Shown: in pieces, positions 10,681-24,185 of the stretch
Position numbering within the stretch: the stretch's first letter is position 1
Layout: every line of letters starts with the position of its first letter
Origin: Antedon mediterranea
Lineage: Eukaryota > Echinodermata > Crinoidea > Comatulida > Antedonidae
Length of the DNA stretch: 60,000 nt
Direction of reading: 5' to 3'
NCBI RefSeq assembly: GCF_964355755.1
Contig: NC_092676.1
Location: forward strand, 20,940,288-21,000,287
Notes under the pieces: model-generated
What the model was told of the DNA's origin: nothing
Databases searched by the model: none
The model's input: only the letters and a program-made list of their open reading frames with translations
Program-made: the position numbers and the translations under genes

Positions 10681-13419
10681 AATATTTATGTATTTGTATT
10701 GATTTAGTAGTGTTGACTGTAAGAATAAGAACACTGTCTAACAGTGAATATTGATTAGTAAGGTCAAATGTTATATCATTCACTGTTACAGTTAAATCAT
10801 TAATCTTAACAAACAATATTGATATAAGGCCTACGTGATGATGTTCACATCTATATGGCTTAAAATTACAATTAGCTAGCCGTCATATTTTGAACTACGA
10901 CACCAGATTTCCATTGCCAAGGGACAGCTAGACACGATAGTTATGATATTGGCAAATTGCCACAGTTCGTGACTATGTTAGAAACGTGTCTGTACTACAG
11001 AGTATTGAAAAGCTAAAGAATATATGAAAGTTACCCAGAATCGGACTTAATTCCAGATTTATCCATTATACGGTGTTTATCACATCTTTTGATATGCATA
11101 TATTACCATAATAATAATAATACACGAGATCCATCATTTCGGGATAAACATTGAAATGTAATTAAGTTTCTCTTATCTCTTATTTATAATTGATGAATTC
11201 AGCGTATTTTTCTCGTAAACGCCGCTTTGATTACAACAAACCCATCTAAACATGGAATTATTTAAAAGATTTATAACGCCTATAAATAAAGTCATGTGAT
11301 TTGTTATGAATCATTGTTATAAGATAAACGTTAATGGATATTAGTGACGTCATGGAAATGGATGGATGGATGGATGGATGAAAAATACAAATATTAAATT
11401 CAGAATACCCCCCCCCCCCCATCCCACAAAAAAAAAAAATAAAAATCCATTATTCTTTTTTTTTCACTATGCAGTTTTTAAGGTCAAGTTTGGGTAGATT
11501 CATTATTAGACAATTAATTATTCTTCCTTGTTTTATTATTATTTTTCTCTTGATGTATACTTTCACTCGATATACCGTACTTAGTAATTCATTATTGTTT
11601 CATCTTTTCTTAGAATATTTGGACAGAGATGATCCCATTCGGTAAGTAAATGTCATTTACAATGTTTTTCAAAATATCTTTCAATGTCAGCCCTCAATCC
11701 TTCGACGAAATAAAAGATTCTCTTTAAAAAAAAGGCTTGTTTGTTGATAATGTAATACTGTAGTGTGTAATAGATATGATTACAGTCGTCCGAGTTAGGA
11801 GATTGATTTCCTCAGTGGATTGGCCTAATTATGAAAATGATCCCAACCTCATACTGAATATTTTTAAATAGTAGCGTTGTCAGTGACATGTAGTGATTGT
11901 CGTATGTTATTGTCTTATATGATAGTAGGTACGTGCACTCCATTTGGGCGTTTTCTGTGTGGAAACTAGCGACCTACCACTATGTATAGAGTGGTAGACT
12001 GGTAACATTAGTGACTGATAAATAATCTAATGGTTAACAAAAAGGCCTACATGCCATGGGACGTTTATTCAAAACCATAACAATATATTGTCATATATAT
12101 TGTTTTAATGTATGTCCAGCGCATTAAGAGCTTGATTATATCCGTTATAGGCCTGTAAGAATGATCTATTATTATTAATACTAATAATAAACTGAGAAAT
12201 AAAAACTGTACCGTACAAATTCAGTATACTTGGCCTATATTTTCGTTATGATATTTTTACTTAGTTAATTAATTATTGATTATCATTTACTCACAATCCT
12301 ACATGAGAATTACATACTTTAAATGTATAACTGAGTAGATTATACGTACTGTTTATGGACTACAATTTACGTCAAGACTCATAGGCCTACGAACGATTAT
12401 AGTACATTCATACATACTTAAATGCTTATTTCATAATGTGTATTTATTTGGTACTAACTACTGATTGATTAATATTATTTTTATGTAATTATTCATTACT
12501 ATTAATAATGCACTTGTAAGTTTATATTGAGACCAGACATACGGGAATGCGGCAATATGTACTATATATACATAAGCACATCGTGTCCTTGTGTTACTAT
12601 GTAGCGATTAAATAATATCATGAACAAGTACGACTTTATAGTTGGTACGTGACGATAGAGTCGATATGTAGGTCGCCATATTGAATTGGGTCAGACAATT
12701 ATAGAAATGACGTCACGCATAAACTTGTGATCTGTTCATAAAACCCGAGCATTTGATCACTTTTTTTCGTTGACAATAATAACACAGGTATAAAGGTATA
12801 ATTAGACCAGGATTTAAATGGATATATATATAGTGACAGTAATGCTATGGTAACATTTGTATCTAGATCACATGATATGATTCAATGATCGTTATTGATG
12901 GGTAAATCACCGTGTCAATTAGCAACGCCCATGTAGAAAGTGTGACTAGATATTATTGACAGGCCTATTTTGTGGTGTATTTGTTATTTTATTTTGAAAG
13001 TTGAGCTGTACGATCACAGATAGGAGGGTCACGCGAAACCCATTATTGGCACGCATAGGTGGACGGTCAACGGAGAATCTACAGTGGCATATACCTGCGA
13101 TGAAAATGTTAGCGCAAATGTCTGAGATTGTTCGTACTTGTACTTATCGAGAACCATCACCTATTAATAATAATTGTCATTAACTTCTTTATGGTTATAA
13201 ACTGCCCTAATTGCTTGCCGACTCTTGAAGACCCTAGGTCTAAAATTCCAACGTATTAATGTGCTACTTCTATCAGTTATGTAATCCTACCTATGCTATT
13301 GCGGATCGTTTATCCAAACTCCAAGATGGCAACCTAAATACAAAATGGCTACCAGACACTACATATGGCTATTGCTCTCATGTTTTCTGTAGTGTCATTA
13401 CTTAATCATCGTAACAAAG
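10681..13419. other. Gene-less stretch with simple repeats
   Basis: Contains a (TGGA)n run at about 11358-11379, a C12-13 run at about 11408-11420 followed by an A-run, and a possible 28-nt microexon at 11614-11641 (see findings). No other coding exon is recognised. Confidence 0.45.
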
Positions 13420-13600
13420 AACCCCTATTACGGGTACACCTTCGTGACCCAACAAACTGTCCCCTTAATAGGGGTGTCTTTTTAATCACGGTTGGCCTGT
13501 AGTGTTAAAATATGCATTGCCATCATACTTTTCATAAGAAAGGGTCCCCTGAATAGGAGAGTGTCCCACACGAATAGTAATATCTCAAAGGAGTAGTGTA
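13420..13600. repeat. GGTGTCCC-type interspersed repeat fragment
   Basis: Contains CCCCTATTACGGGTACACC, GTCCCCTTAATAGGGGTGTC and TCCCCTGAATAGGAGAGTG. These motifs recur at 16235-16310, 57497-57615 and, as arrays, at 6685-6996 and 16930-17215. No protein is encoded. Confidence 0.6.
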
Positions 13601-15027
13601 ATCCCAAAATAATGATGAACTTCGTATAGACCCCAGATTGTGTTCTATTTATAGCTCACGCCCACCCATACAAAATATACCGTCCAGGATCTAGGAATTC
13701 TACGACCTGGGTTGTACTATTATGTGACACGCCCACCAAAATAGATATCATTCAGGATCTTCAAATATTATTTTTGACTATGACCTTGAATGTTTCAACC
13801 GTTTGTAACTTTACCCACCCAACCACATTGTATGCTCTATGTTGTGTAACTCCTATGATACGCCCCAAAAACCTGATTGGATTGAAATAAGACTTTTAGG
13901 GTTTAAAAAGGTTTCGTCCCGACTCAATTAACATAAACTTATGTTATTTTTTTATTTAAAAAGTAAAGACGTGCAGCTTAGTTGAATTTTGTTGGGTTAT
14001 TTTGAAAAATATTCCTTTTTTGTCTTTGTACTATGATTATTTATGTATGTTTATGATTGTGTATGATATTTCCTCCATGGTATGATGAATGGAAATAAGG
14101 AAAGAAAGAAAGAAAGCATGAAGGAGATTACAAACTGTGATTTTGTTGATGATGTTTCAACATTTAAAATTGGCGTTCACATTGGTGTTCTTCAATGACA
14201 ATTATGTCGAGAAAACTATTAGTATTGGTTCTAACTCTTAATTATAAATTGTCATTTTAATTTAATGACGTCAACGTTTTTGCAGGAGAATCATTTTGAT
14301 GCGACGCAGTTGAACTATATTCATTCTATAACTGATCCCAGGATTTCACCTTACGTCCTAATATTATATCGTAGCTTAAATCTTACGCCTATTAACATGC
14401 TCTTTCATCAGTTTAATGGCATTAAAAGTACTCATTTGCGTAGCTGGTAGGCCTAGAGTCCCGGTATCAAGACTGCGAGGTTGTGTGATCATGTGTCCTC
14501 TACTTTAAATTTAATGATATTAGTAAAAAATATTTTGGCACATATGGCGTTTCATAGGTATAATACACTGTAATTTTAAGAAGACAAGCCTTCAACACAA
14601 TTATAAAAATAGTTTTTCCTATCACTGTAAAAATCAATAAAAATCTAATTTAGATAATCAAAGCTTTTAACATCCAATAATAGTATACCATGCATTTGAA
14701 TACTGAGAGCATGAAGCAACTATTTATTATGTAGACGTCATTTCCCATACAAGAATTAATACTACAATCTTTCTTGTAAAAAGTAGGGTTCAAAGAAATA
14801 CCAGTTAAATAGCGTTTCCATTGAGGAAATGGTTGACATCTGTTTAAAACATTTATAAAAATAACATACAAATTGAAATTAATAAAATTAAGATTGTACA
14901 GAAGAACGCAGACAATAGGCAACAGGTAGGCCTATAACTTTGTATCTGTACTGTATATGTACATTTGAATACGAAATAAAGAATAAGTGAAAAAAATGTA
15001 AAACAGTAGAACCTCTTAAAAAGGAAA

Positions 15028-15265
15028 ACAGCCAGAAAAGTTAACAGAGTTTTCGGGCAACATTAGGCCTTCATCAGTGCAAGTGAAGGAATTTGGATAA
15101 CTAGAACCGTATTTGAAACCTTCGGGAGTCGACCCAGTGTGTCCCAGTAATTGGGGGTGTGTGTCTCCTAGTAGTATAGTAGGGGGATGACTGTAGTGTT
15201 AAAACATACATTGTCCATTGGAAAAGTATTCCTTTAATATGAGTGTCCCAAAGTAGGGATTTTAC
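15028..15265. repeat. Mixed interspersed repeat fragments
   Basis: 15028-15095 shares CAGCCAGAAAAGTTAACAGAG with 4915-4940. 15120-15260 has GTGTCCCAGTAATTGGGGGT and AGTGTCCCAAAGTAGGG, which are diverged members of the GGTGTCCC family. The surrounding 13600-16230 shows no gene. Confidence 0.4.
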
Positions 15266-16234
15266 TACATAAGCTAATAATCCAATGGGATGCCATTCCC
15301 ATGCGGATAAAATAAGAACATAATTAAAGTACAATAATCAGGAAAATTATGCTACTCAAAAAGGACAATAGGGATTATTGTTATGGTATTTTAATTGTGG
15401 ATGTGCGTAACCTTAACCACGCGTAATACTCATTCAATACTTAACTTTACCAGACTCAACTACTATATAGTGATATTAAATTAATTATAAATGACGTCAA
15501 GACACGTTAGTAATTATCTTGCTTGACTAAAGTGTCATTAAATGATTCCCAATGTCACCTTGAACAATTTTCATTAAATATTTGATCCTGGGCTTTCTAT
15601 TTGACGTGAAGTTGGCTCTTTAGCGGCACACAATGACTAGTTTATTAGGTTTTTATTAAAATGGGTGATAGTTCACCGTCAAACTATTGACGTCATCAAG
15701 CGGAAGTTATCACTGTTTTAGTTCCAGTAGAACAAATAATTACGACTGTCAGATTTATAGACTTCGTGAATGGTTCCACTGGTCATCAATTTAAGTCGAC
15801 AGCAAGCCATGATGTCAGACAATGTTATCGTACAATAATATTGGCCTGGTACACAGTGGCTCTGATAAGTGGTTGTTACGGTGACAGTGACGTCATTACA
15901 GCCAGCGGGGTACAAATGGTTCATATAAGTTCAGTCGTACCACTTGTTGACTACTGTTCACTGGTGTGTCAAATAATTGTTATGGTGTGTTTATAATGGA
16001 TTCAGTGAGGGATAGTACGATGATGTGCCAAAATATAAATGGTGAATGAACTCCCATGTGCTAGGCCTACTAATTCATTTTATGTTCAACACTCGTGTGC
16101 CAGACAGGCTAACGACCGACCATATTTCCTAAGCATGCGCCAAAACGGAGACTTAAAAAAAAAACAGAGTTGTGTGTACGACTACATTTATACTTAAACT
16201 AATATCATAGTCAAAAATGTACTGTATATTGTAG

Positions 16235-16310
16235 AATCCCTATTACGGGGACACCTTTTGGAACCGTTAATAGAACTGTCCCATGCCAAGAGGGGTATTA
16301 CTCATGAATT
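16235..16310. repeat. GGTGTCCC-type interspersed repeat fragment
   Basis: CCCTATTACGGGGACACC and ACTGTCCCATGCCAAGAGGGG match the family seen at 13420-13600. It is short, isolated and non-coding. Confidence 0.5.
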
Positions 16311-16929
16311 ATGATTTTATAATGATGACATTAAAAAAAAAATCTTAAAAATTTAAAAAGTCTACGCAGTTGTGTTCTACAGACAGGCTTATGTGTCAAA
16401 AAAGGTGTTTCTGAAAGTTGTGCGAATAACACAACTTTATAGAACCTTGTAAATCAGTGATCTGTTAAGTTTAAACTTATCATTACTGATTCATCAATAT
16501 TTTCAGAATCAACTTTTGTCAAAAATATTATTGACAATAAGAATTCTTTATAGGTTAGATGTTTTGTAAATAATCTACTAATTATTGTAAAGTATTATAT
16601 TGTTCGTTGAGCCTTCGATTGTTCATTGATTATTAAACGATTATCCGTTGACGTCAATCGATGGTAAATATAAATGACAAGTTTAGTTATGGATTTATGT
16701 GTTGGCGGTAACAAAAATACATTATCATTCTATTTCCAATAATGACCGGATTTCTGCTGATAAATATATAATTCTTCCTATATTTACTTTTTCTTTTCCT
16801 TTTTGTTCATTTCATTTTATTTCGAGCAATATGCCTATTTTTTATACTTTTAAATCCTTGTTTTCTTGAATGATTATGATAAAAAAAATTACAAATACGT
16901 CTACTTTCCATTATTTATTGAAGAAAGTA

Positions 16930-17215
16930 GAAATGGAGCCGTCCTTTGGGACACATATTTAGATACACCTATTATAAAGAGAACACCTCTATTAAGAGGA
17001 CACCTATTAAGTGGACCTCTCTAATGAGATGACACCTATTAAGAGGACACCTCTGGTAAGAGGACAACTCTATTAAGAGAACACCTCTATTGAGAGGACC
17101 CCTCTATTAAGAGAATACCTATATTAAGAGAACACCTAATAAATGAACACCTCTATTAAGAGGACACCTATTGGGTCATCTCTATCAAGAAGACGCCTCT
17201 CTATTAAGAGGTCAC
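16930..17215. repeat. Minisatellite, AACACCTCTATTAAGAGG-like unit
   Basis: About 14 imperfect units of 17-21 bp in which each half (CTCTATTAAGAG) is itself palindromic. The unit is the reverse complement of the GTCCTCTTAATAGAGG core of the GGTGTCCC family. This is therefore a second local expansion of that element's monomer, in the opposite orientation to 6685-6996. Confidence 0.75.
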
Positions 17216-17600
17216 CTTTCCATGAAATGAACTATTTAACGTTACCGGCATTATTGGATCCCGAAGGAATTCAAGGGTTTCTACGATATTGTGTTATAGT
17301 TCAATTCAATTCTATTTACTTCCACACAAATACATAGGCCCCCAGCATTGTCTGTACCTACAATGAATCATTACAATATATAAGTTATACAAGATCCTTT
17401 GACCCGCACCGATAAATATTAACGTATAAAACGAAGTGATTGAGTAGATCAGTGAAAGTTGTAATAAATGTTATTAAACTTCAAGAGGTGCCAATATAAT
17501 TTACAGTAAAAGTAATGGGCGCAACCAACAAATACTATACTACTAAACAGGACATTCACATTTTGAAACATAAGCGGAACACGGCAGTAGTAAATCATAC
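17216..17600. other. AT-rich stretch, nothing recognised
   Basis: No coding exon, RNA or repeat boundary is visible. Confidence 0.45.
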
Positions 17601-17960
17601 TCATTTAACTAACTGTTTCCCTATGTTTTTTTAACGAGAAGTATAGGGTGGAGTGTTGACAAAGGGAAGTTCTTGACTATGAACTTTGCACAAAAAAACA
17701 CTGTTGCAGCACTTCAAACACCCTTCCTGAACATTCTACAACTCTCCAAGCTGTCATTTATTGTGGAAATATGAAGATATTTCTGTTTTGATAAAGATGT
17801 ACCCATTAAAAACTGTAGCCCTGATGAAGGAATATTGTTTTCCAAAAATTTTTTTGGCAGTATTAGTTTATCGTATGGATTTCACTTCTGCATATTTGTA
17901 TCTCCATTGAGATTCTTCAATAACATTGTCATTTTTTCCAGTAATTTGCCTTTGGGTATA
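17601..17960 (-). repeat. Interspersed repeat, minus orientation
   Basis: The reverse complement contains CCAAAGGCAAATTACTG followed by a poorly conserved gap and CAATGGAGATAC, as at 4785-4860 on the plus strand. CCTGATGAAGGAATATTGTT and its surroundings resemble the tail of a retroelement. I could not join a reading frame. Confidence 0.45.
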
Positions 17961-20689
17961 TTACAAACTACTGCATCATTCTCTCTTAGATATCTCTATT
18001 TCTATTTATGTTAGGCGCGCCTATGTCTATTTAAATCTAGTCGACGCGATCTTCATCTTTTTATTTCGGAGTACCATAATATCATAATATATCCAAAATC
18101 AAATAATAAGTAAACGTAGAAAAAGAAATAAAAAAAAAGTTTACTATTAAACCAAGATTGTCACCAAAATAAATAGAAATTTGGCGCGCCATACATCCAA
18201 CGGGAAAAACATTTATATGAGTTTGATTTGGATGAAAAAAATGAATACTATAGACCTACTACAAAAATCTTATACAGTTATCAATTGTCATTAATAATCA
18301 TTAGGCCTATTAACATAGAAGTTCTTACTTCACCGGAAAATACTCCAACATGCTAACATTGTAAGATTTTGAAAGTCAAAACAGAACAGAAGATATCACT
18401 CTACAATTTGACTGTGATGACGTGATAAAATTTATACTGGTTATGGCAGTATATTTCCTTTTATGGGATGTAATATCAGCATCGGATCTAGGTCAATAGA
18501 GTGTGGTTAACAGCAACCTTGACTTTTAAATGTGACGTCAATAATTGCAAACGGTTTATATTTCGTAATTGTAAAATGGAAAAAATGGGAAATCTGAATG
18601 AAAGAACACAGTATTTTTCAAACCATCGGGTAGTATATTATATTTATTAATGATAAACACCACATTTTAAATAGTGATAACAGCATATTATACTGTATTC
18701 ATTGTTTTTTTCCAAAATTCGTTGCATAATTTGTTTATTTGAGTGTTCTTATAAAAAGTGTATTGAACTCTTCTCCATCCGTGTAGTGTATAGTAACTGT
18801 ATATCTTACGATAGGCAAAAGGAAATTAACATAAAAACAACATTAATTAAAAATTAATTATTCTATTTAGTGATACAGCGGAAATTAAAGCACTTTTTAA
18901 TCTGACGCAATGTGACAGAGTTCTGAAATTGTAATTAACAAACAGTAGGAATCTTAGAACGTAATCAACCAACTTATTATTAAAAAGAAAATAATTACAG
19001 TAAAACATTTCATTTTCACTATAAAATGTAGGCTTAATACAGGTCCCTTTTAATAGCCTTAGATTTCCTCATCCCATAATAATGGTGACCAATAGGGGTT
19101 TACCTACCCCCACCCCTTGGGACGCTCCTATTATATCCAGGGAAAACTTTCTTGAGAAACGAATGAGGGAGCTTACTACTCTTTATACCATGGTTAGAAG
19201 TATAACAGATTTACAGGTATTATGAAGTCAATATACAATACATACATAATTTATGAACGTTGCAATCGTTCGTGAAATTCGTACACATCCCCGCTGTTAT
19301 AACCCACCTGCAGCCTACTAAAGGTAAACAGTAAATATTGTTATAGCACTAAAATCAAAACAATAACAAAGTGATGAAATACAGTAAAAGGGACACTTTA
19401 TTACTCCCTACTATCCTGCCTTGACCTTCTCCTCAATTGACTGCCTATATTATGCAGGAAGCATAATCAAACGATTCCAGGAAAATGTAAACAATACTTG
19501 TAAATAAATTTCCTACGGCCTTGAAAATGAACTCACTGCGCAAGTCGGTCAAATATATTCAGTGTGAAAGGCAAATGAACTCCGTCGGTCGCGTCTGCCG
19601 TGCTCGCTCAACCTTAGCGAGTAATTGGTGCACATGCGCATTGTGGTTCAATCGTGAGGTTGATTCTACAGCTTGAGCACGTTAGATCCTAATGCTTTTA
19701 AAAGCATCATGCTGTTGATCGTGTTAATTCTTCATTCCGACAGCTATTTGCGTTTATGTGATGGTTTGTACATTAATCTTGCTATTATTAGTCGCAACAT
19801 TTATTTGTAAGTCTGCTGATTTTTATGGTAATGCACGTATCTTGTCGAGCACGCCATATTTATATAAATAGATGGTGACGCAATAGTCTGTCAAATCTTC
19901 CCCTTTTTTGGATATCCAAGATCTGTCTCCTATGATTATGGTCCTTATGGATCTACCATGTATCAATGTTGGTGCTACACTATACTAATTGTCTGTCAAA
20001 AGCAAATGTCACAGACTATAATCTTTGCAAGTCTGATGATAGTACATCACAGTAATCTTATTCACCTCTTCTTCCAAAGTGCCAAGTTTCTGTGACGTGG
20101 GTATTTCCCGTTTTTTCTTTCCCGTAGGAGTTCCATTATAGTTCTCCTCTTTTTTCTTTTCTTCTTTGATTGTGCCTCTCAATTTTATTCTAATTTTAAT
20201 ATCTCATCTGACTTCTTGTTGGCTTCCGGCATCAAGCTTCATTGTTAACTATCTTTTAATTATGGGTTCCTTGCCGTTCAGGTGGTGATGGTGGTGGTTC
20301 CAATTTTTATTTTTTCGTAATGGAATTAAATTATAATATTGTTCAATCAATGAAACATAGGCCTGCTGTCTGTTTGATAGTGAATAATAGTATTAACAAC
20401 TATCCTCATGGTCAGCGGTATGTGATGTAGGCCTAAATTACCGTATACTTTTTATTTGCGGATAATTACCATAATATTTAATGTCCGTGGTGAGGTCTGT
20501 GGATGTGGTGATGCTCCTCAAATGTAATCTATATCATTGAAATTAACCTCAGATGTCAAGTGGATTTTAGAGGGAGGATATATTTTACCGCACATTGGTG
20601 CATGATTAAAAATAATTATTATAAGTTAATTTGTTAAATTACCGTAGTTATTAATTATTCATGTGAAGATAGACTTACAGCGGGAAAGG
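17961..20689. other. Gene-less stretch with a CpG-containing patch
   Basis: Mostly AT-rich. The patch 19540-19720 is clearly richer in GC and CpG, with GTCGGTCGCGTCTGCCGTG and CACATGCGCATTG, and ends near a TTGTAAGT donor-like site at about 19806. It could be a promoter and untranslated first exon, but no coding sequence supports this. Confidence 0.35.
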
Positions 20690-21212
20690 TTTTTTTTTTT
20701 TTTTTTTAATTCAATTCAAAACATATACATAACAAGATAACAGAAAAAACAAACATAAACTATCGCATAAATTATATTGCAAATTATGATTGTTGGTAAT
20801 ATAAAATTGAAAAATTGCCTTCTAAACTAAAACATACTCCTAAATTAAATTTCTTCAGTTCTCAAATAATATAAAGTTTTTGTATTTTTGGTAAGTGTAG
20901 AGTAAATGATCATAAATTGAGAGAGTGTTCCTTAATTTTACAACGATAAATGTACCATTTTACAATTATAATAAAGCGGGTTGCTTCTTTATGTGACTTG
21001 TCAAACCCAACATATACTTTTTCTATAAAAATATTTAAATTATCATTGATATTTCGATGTATATAGGCCTATGCCTTTTCCCATAATTTCTTTACCTTAT
21101 TATATTCTATAAACATACGTAACAATGTTTCCTGCATTTCATTGCAAATAGCACATCGGTGAGTCCACCTTTGACATTTTAAACAGCATTGTATTTGTAT
21201 AAGATTCAATTT
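20690..21212 (-). pseudogene. LINE reverse-transcriptase C-terminal remnant
   Basis: Read on the minus strand, the element ends in a poly(A) tail (T18 at 20690-20707 on the plus strand). Around 21212-21150 the frame gives LFKMSKVDSPMC. After a one-base shift, CAICNEMQETLLRMF and then VKKLWEKA follow. This is the VDSPxC-x-xCN-x-x-ETLxHLF-xxC-xxVxxxW signature near the C-terminus of many LINE reverse-transcriptase proteins. The expected His is Arg and the last Cys is replaced by Tyr. Frameshift and stops show it is dead. Confidence 0.7.
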
Positions 21213-21434
21213 ATGCTATTGAATCGTAACCAACTGGGAGGGCCAAAAACAACACCGATTTGTGACAGTTCTAAAGTAACTTGTCCATTTTATCTTCCTT
21301 TTAAAAATTTAAACGACTGTGGACTGTGGTATGCTTACTGTAGCCTATAATCTTTTTAATGTACTGCAGGCTTTTGTCGATATGGACAAGCCCACTCCAA
21401 TGAGTCCACATGTTTGCTTTTTACTCTGAAGCAT

Positions 21435-21565
21435 GGAGCTATTGTAGTTATGGCTTATAGTAAGTTAAAGCATAGCCTATATTTCCCATTGTTCGTTTGG
21501 AGCTATTGTAGTTCATGGCTTATAGTAAGTTAAGCATAGCCTATATTTCCGATTGTTCATTTCAC
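21435..21565. repeat. Two-copy tandem duplication, about 64 bp
   Basis: GGAGCTATTGTAGTT-ATGGCTTATAGTAAGTTAA-GCATAGCCTATATTTCC-ATTGTTC occurs at 21435 and again at 21499 with a few indels and substitutions. No coding content. Confidence 0.75.
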
Positions 21566-23520
21566 AGGAATGGCGTGTCCTGTTAATAAGGGTGTCCAAA
21601 GGGAGGGGTTCTACTGAACTGAAGACGAATGTATTTCCAAACGTGGTCATATTGTTTATTTCCTTGATTTCCTAAACCTTATGTACAGTATATATCTGTG
21701 CGGCGCCCTCGGCGATGAGATTCATTTAATACTGTATTCAACCATTAATACTTGATAGGGTGAAAACACTTACACAATATACACCCGAGGCAAAAATCCA
21801 AGAATACTGTATATCGATTACATCATTTTATGTTTAGTAGTATGTTTCAGTATTCCATTATTTACAGCGCTTTGTGTGCACTGTGAAAATGTTTTAGTTT
21901 AGTTTCGCTTATAAATGTGTTTATATTACTTAATTCAATCATTAAAGAACCGTGCTCCGTTGCATGTCCATTTATCTTCTTAATTTATTTCTCATCCAAT
22001 CATTTCATTTTACGATGGCATTAAGTTTTAGACGGACAATGCTTAAGTTTTTGCACCGGAATTTTCGTTCATGTACCGTAGTTTAATTACACTTGGAAGA
22101 AAGAAGAGATACAAAACAAAGCACTAAATAAATGTAATGGTAATATTGTGATATTCAACAAGTAGGCTAATAAGAGCTTCCAAACAATTATCTCTGTATT
22201 TATGATGAGTAGACCTCATTTATTGGATCAGTTGTCTTGTGTTTGTGGCATTCGGCATCTCTTTACGGAATGCTTTAATCACTTGCATGTACAGACCAGG
22301 GAGTTGTAAAAAACTCCCTGTACAGACTCTCCCCTTCCTCTTTTATTCCATATTCCACAACGACTAAAACTAAACAAAGTATATAGGCAACTTTAATACC
22401 TCATATTGGTCAATTCAAATATGTTTCATGCTTTCGTTGACAATTTTGTAAACACTTTGCACTGTAGGCCTATATATGGAGAGAAAAAATGAGTCATTCT
22501 CATTAGATTCTTATATCCACACGTTCATTCATTATGCTGACATTTTAATGTATTTAGAGTCACCTTTGCTTTATTCTGAAATTATTTTTACTTAGGATAC
22601 GTACCCATTAAATTTCCAGTCTTATGATAAAGAAATGTTTTTTTTTTTGTTGTTGAATTGTTATACTTTGTTTTCCATACAACATAATTTAAGAAAGAAA
22701 AGAATGAAGATTGAGTCCGATTTACTTAATTTTCACATTCATTTCTATAATTAGACAATTGATTTACTATTTATGCACATTATTATAATTTTGGTTAAAG
22801 GAAACAGACGCGTTTTCTTGGTACAAATCAAAAAGAAAGTCTAGGCAACTCCAGTATTGAACATACAGGACACACACATTGAGTATTGCTGGATTAATTT
22901 TCTTATTACATCTTTCCACAACAAGAATATGATTACTAAAATGCGTGGACAGTGACGGCCACCAGACACTACATCACAACCCCACCTCTCCGTACTCCTC
23001 CTCCAACAAAAAAGGCTTGATTTACTTGTTTCCCTCTTTAAACCAAACCACTTTACTTGGAACAAGCAAGCAAGATAGATAGATCAAACTCATTGTTGCA
23101 CAATACCGGCTATTGTTCTTTTTCGCAACAGTTGCTTAACTCAAGTACAGTTGCAGTTCATCCAAGTGAAATGATGTTTTATTAATTTTTCCTATACCTT
23201 ATTTTGAGAATAAAAATATCCTACTTTTGGCTTTTATTTGTATACATGGAAATTCCATTTTTCTACTATTATCCCTACTTTTTCAAAAGCAATTAAAATA
23301 ATGTAAATGCTATAGGCGTTTGTTAAGTTGTTTTTTCCTGAGACGTGGGCAGTATTTATTAACAAAAAACGATATATTTAAAGAAGTGCGCTCTTGATCT
23401 CATTGTTATTGCTACTGCCTATATCACTAAAGCTTCTCTATTTATAAATGAAATATAACGATTTATTTGTGCTTTAGCTTAAATAAAATTAGAACTTTAG
23501 AAGAACTCTATAGAAGTTCT
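21566..23520. other. AT-rich stretch, no gene
   Basis: A hairpin lies at about 22299-22322, with arms CAGGGAGTT / AACTCCCTG and flanking TGTACAGA direct repeats. A small GGTGTCC fragment lies at 21583-21620. The short minus-strand frame at 22841-23065 has no recognisable features. Confidence 0.4.
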
Positions 23521-23604
23521 AACACAGGCTCTATAACACAGGCTCTATAACACAGGCTCTATAACACAGGCTCTATAACACAGGCTCTATAACACAGGCT
23601 CTAT
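23521..23604. repeat. Perfect tandem array, six copies of AACACAGGCTCTAT
   Basis: The 14-bp unit AACACAGGCTCTAT is repeated six times without a single mismatch. The flanks do not continue the repeat. It is a young minisatellite that may vary in length between individuals. Confidence 0.95.
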
Positions 23605-24040
23605 AATTTATGTTCAGAAAATGTAAATAAGTGCCTGAGCATGTATTCAGTTATTCTTAAAACTTACTAAATGCATTGTGGTGATATAAATTATTACTAC
23701 TATGTGTATTGTGGATGTTCCAGGTAATGAATTGAAATTGTCAAATTTCAAAGAAACAAATTTTACATAATAATTACCACAAATAAAACAGATTAAGGAA
23801 GTAGCCCTATGCAAACTTTAGGAATGTTATGATGTTAATACTAACTAATACTGACTGATGTTTTTGCTCAATGTTTGACATTTGTTGTATAGTATTAGGT
23901 ACTGTAGTTATATTATATTATTTTTGTATTTCTTTACAACTTACTAAAAGTAAATTAACTTTCAACGGAGCATATGTAAGTATGTACTTTAACAGTGTAT
24001 TTATCAGTGATCTACAATGCTCATGATATAAAAGTTAGAT
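23605..24040. other. AT-rich stretch, nothing recognised
   Basis: No gene, RNA or clear repeat is seen. Confidence 0.45.
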
Positions 24041-24041
24041 A

Positions 24042-24185
24042 AAGCTTGGTTTTCATTAGAACGCAACACAACGACGTAAGCGTAACGTAAATAATTTGAC
24101 CAATCACAATCAATTTGTTATTTGAACTGTCGCTTTACCATTGATCAACTCGCTTGCGTTGTCCTATAGTGGGAACCAAGCTTTA
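24042..24185. mobile_element. Palindromic MITE-like element, GGTTCCCACTAG family
   Basis: Begins GCTTGGTTTTCATTAGAACG and ends TATAGTGGGAACCAAGC. The interior CGACGTAAGCGTAACG and TTTGACCAATCACAATC matches the elements at 246-567 and 25422-25562. More diverged than those. Confidence 0.6.

Noticed and set aside
10541-10816. 91-codon minus-strand frame rich in Ile, Asn and Leu
   Set aside because: Mostly the TTGATTTATTGGTA minisatellite read in reverse; low complexity.
22299-22322. Hairpin CAGGGAGTT / AACTCCCTG as a transcription terminator or histone-type 3' end
   Set aside because: No gene ends nearby, and the sequence does not match the histone stem-loop.
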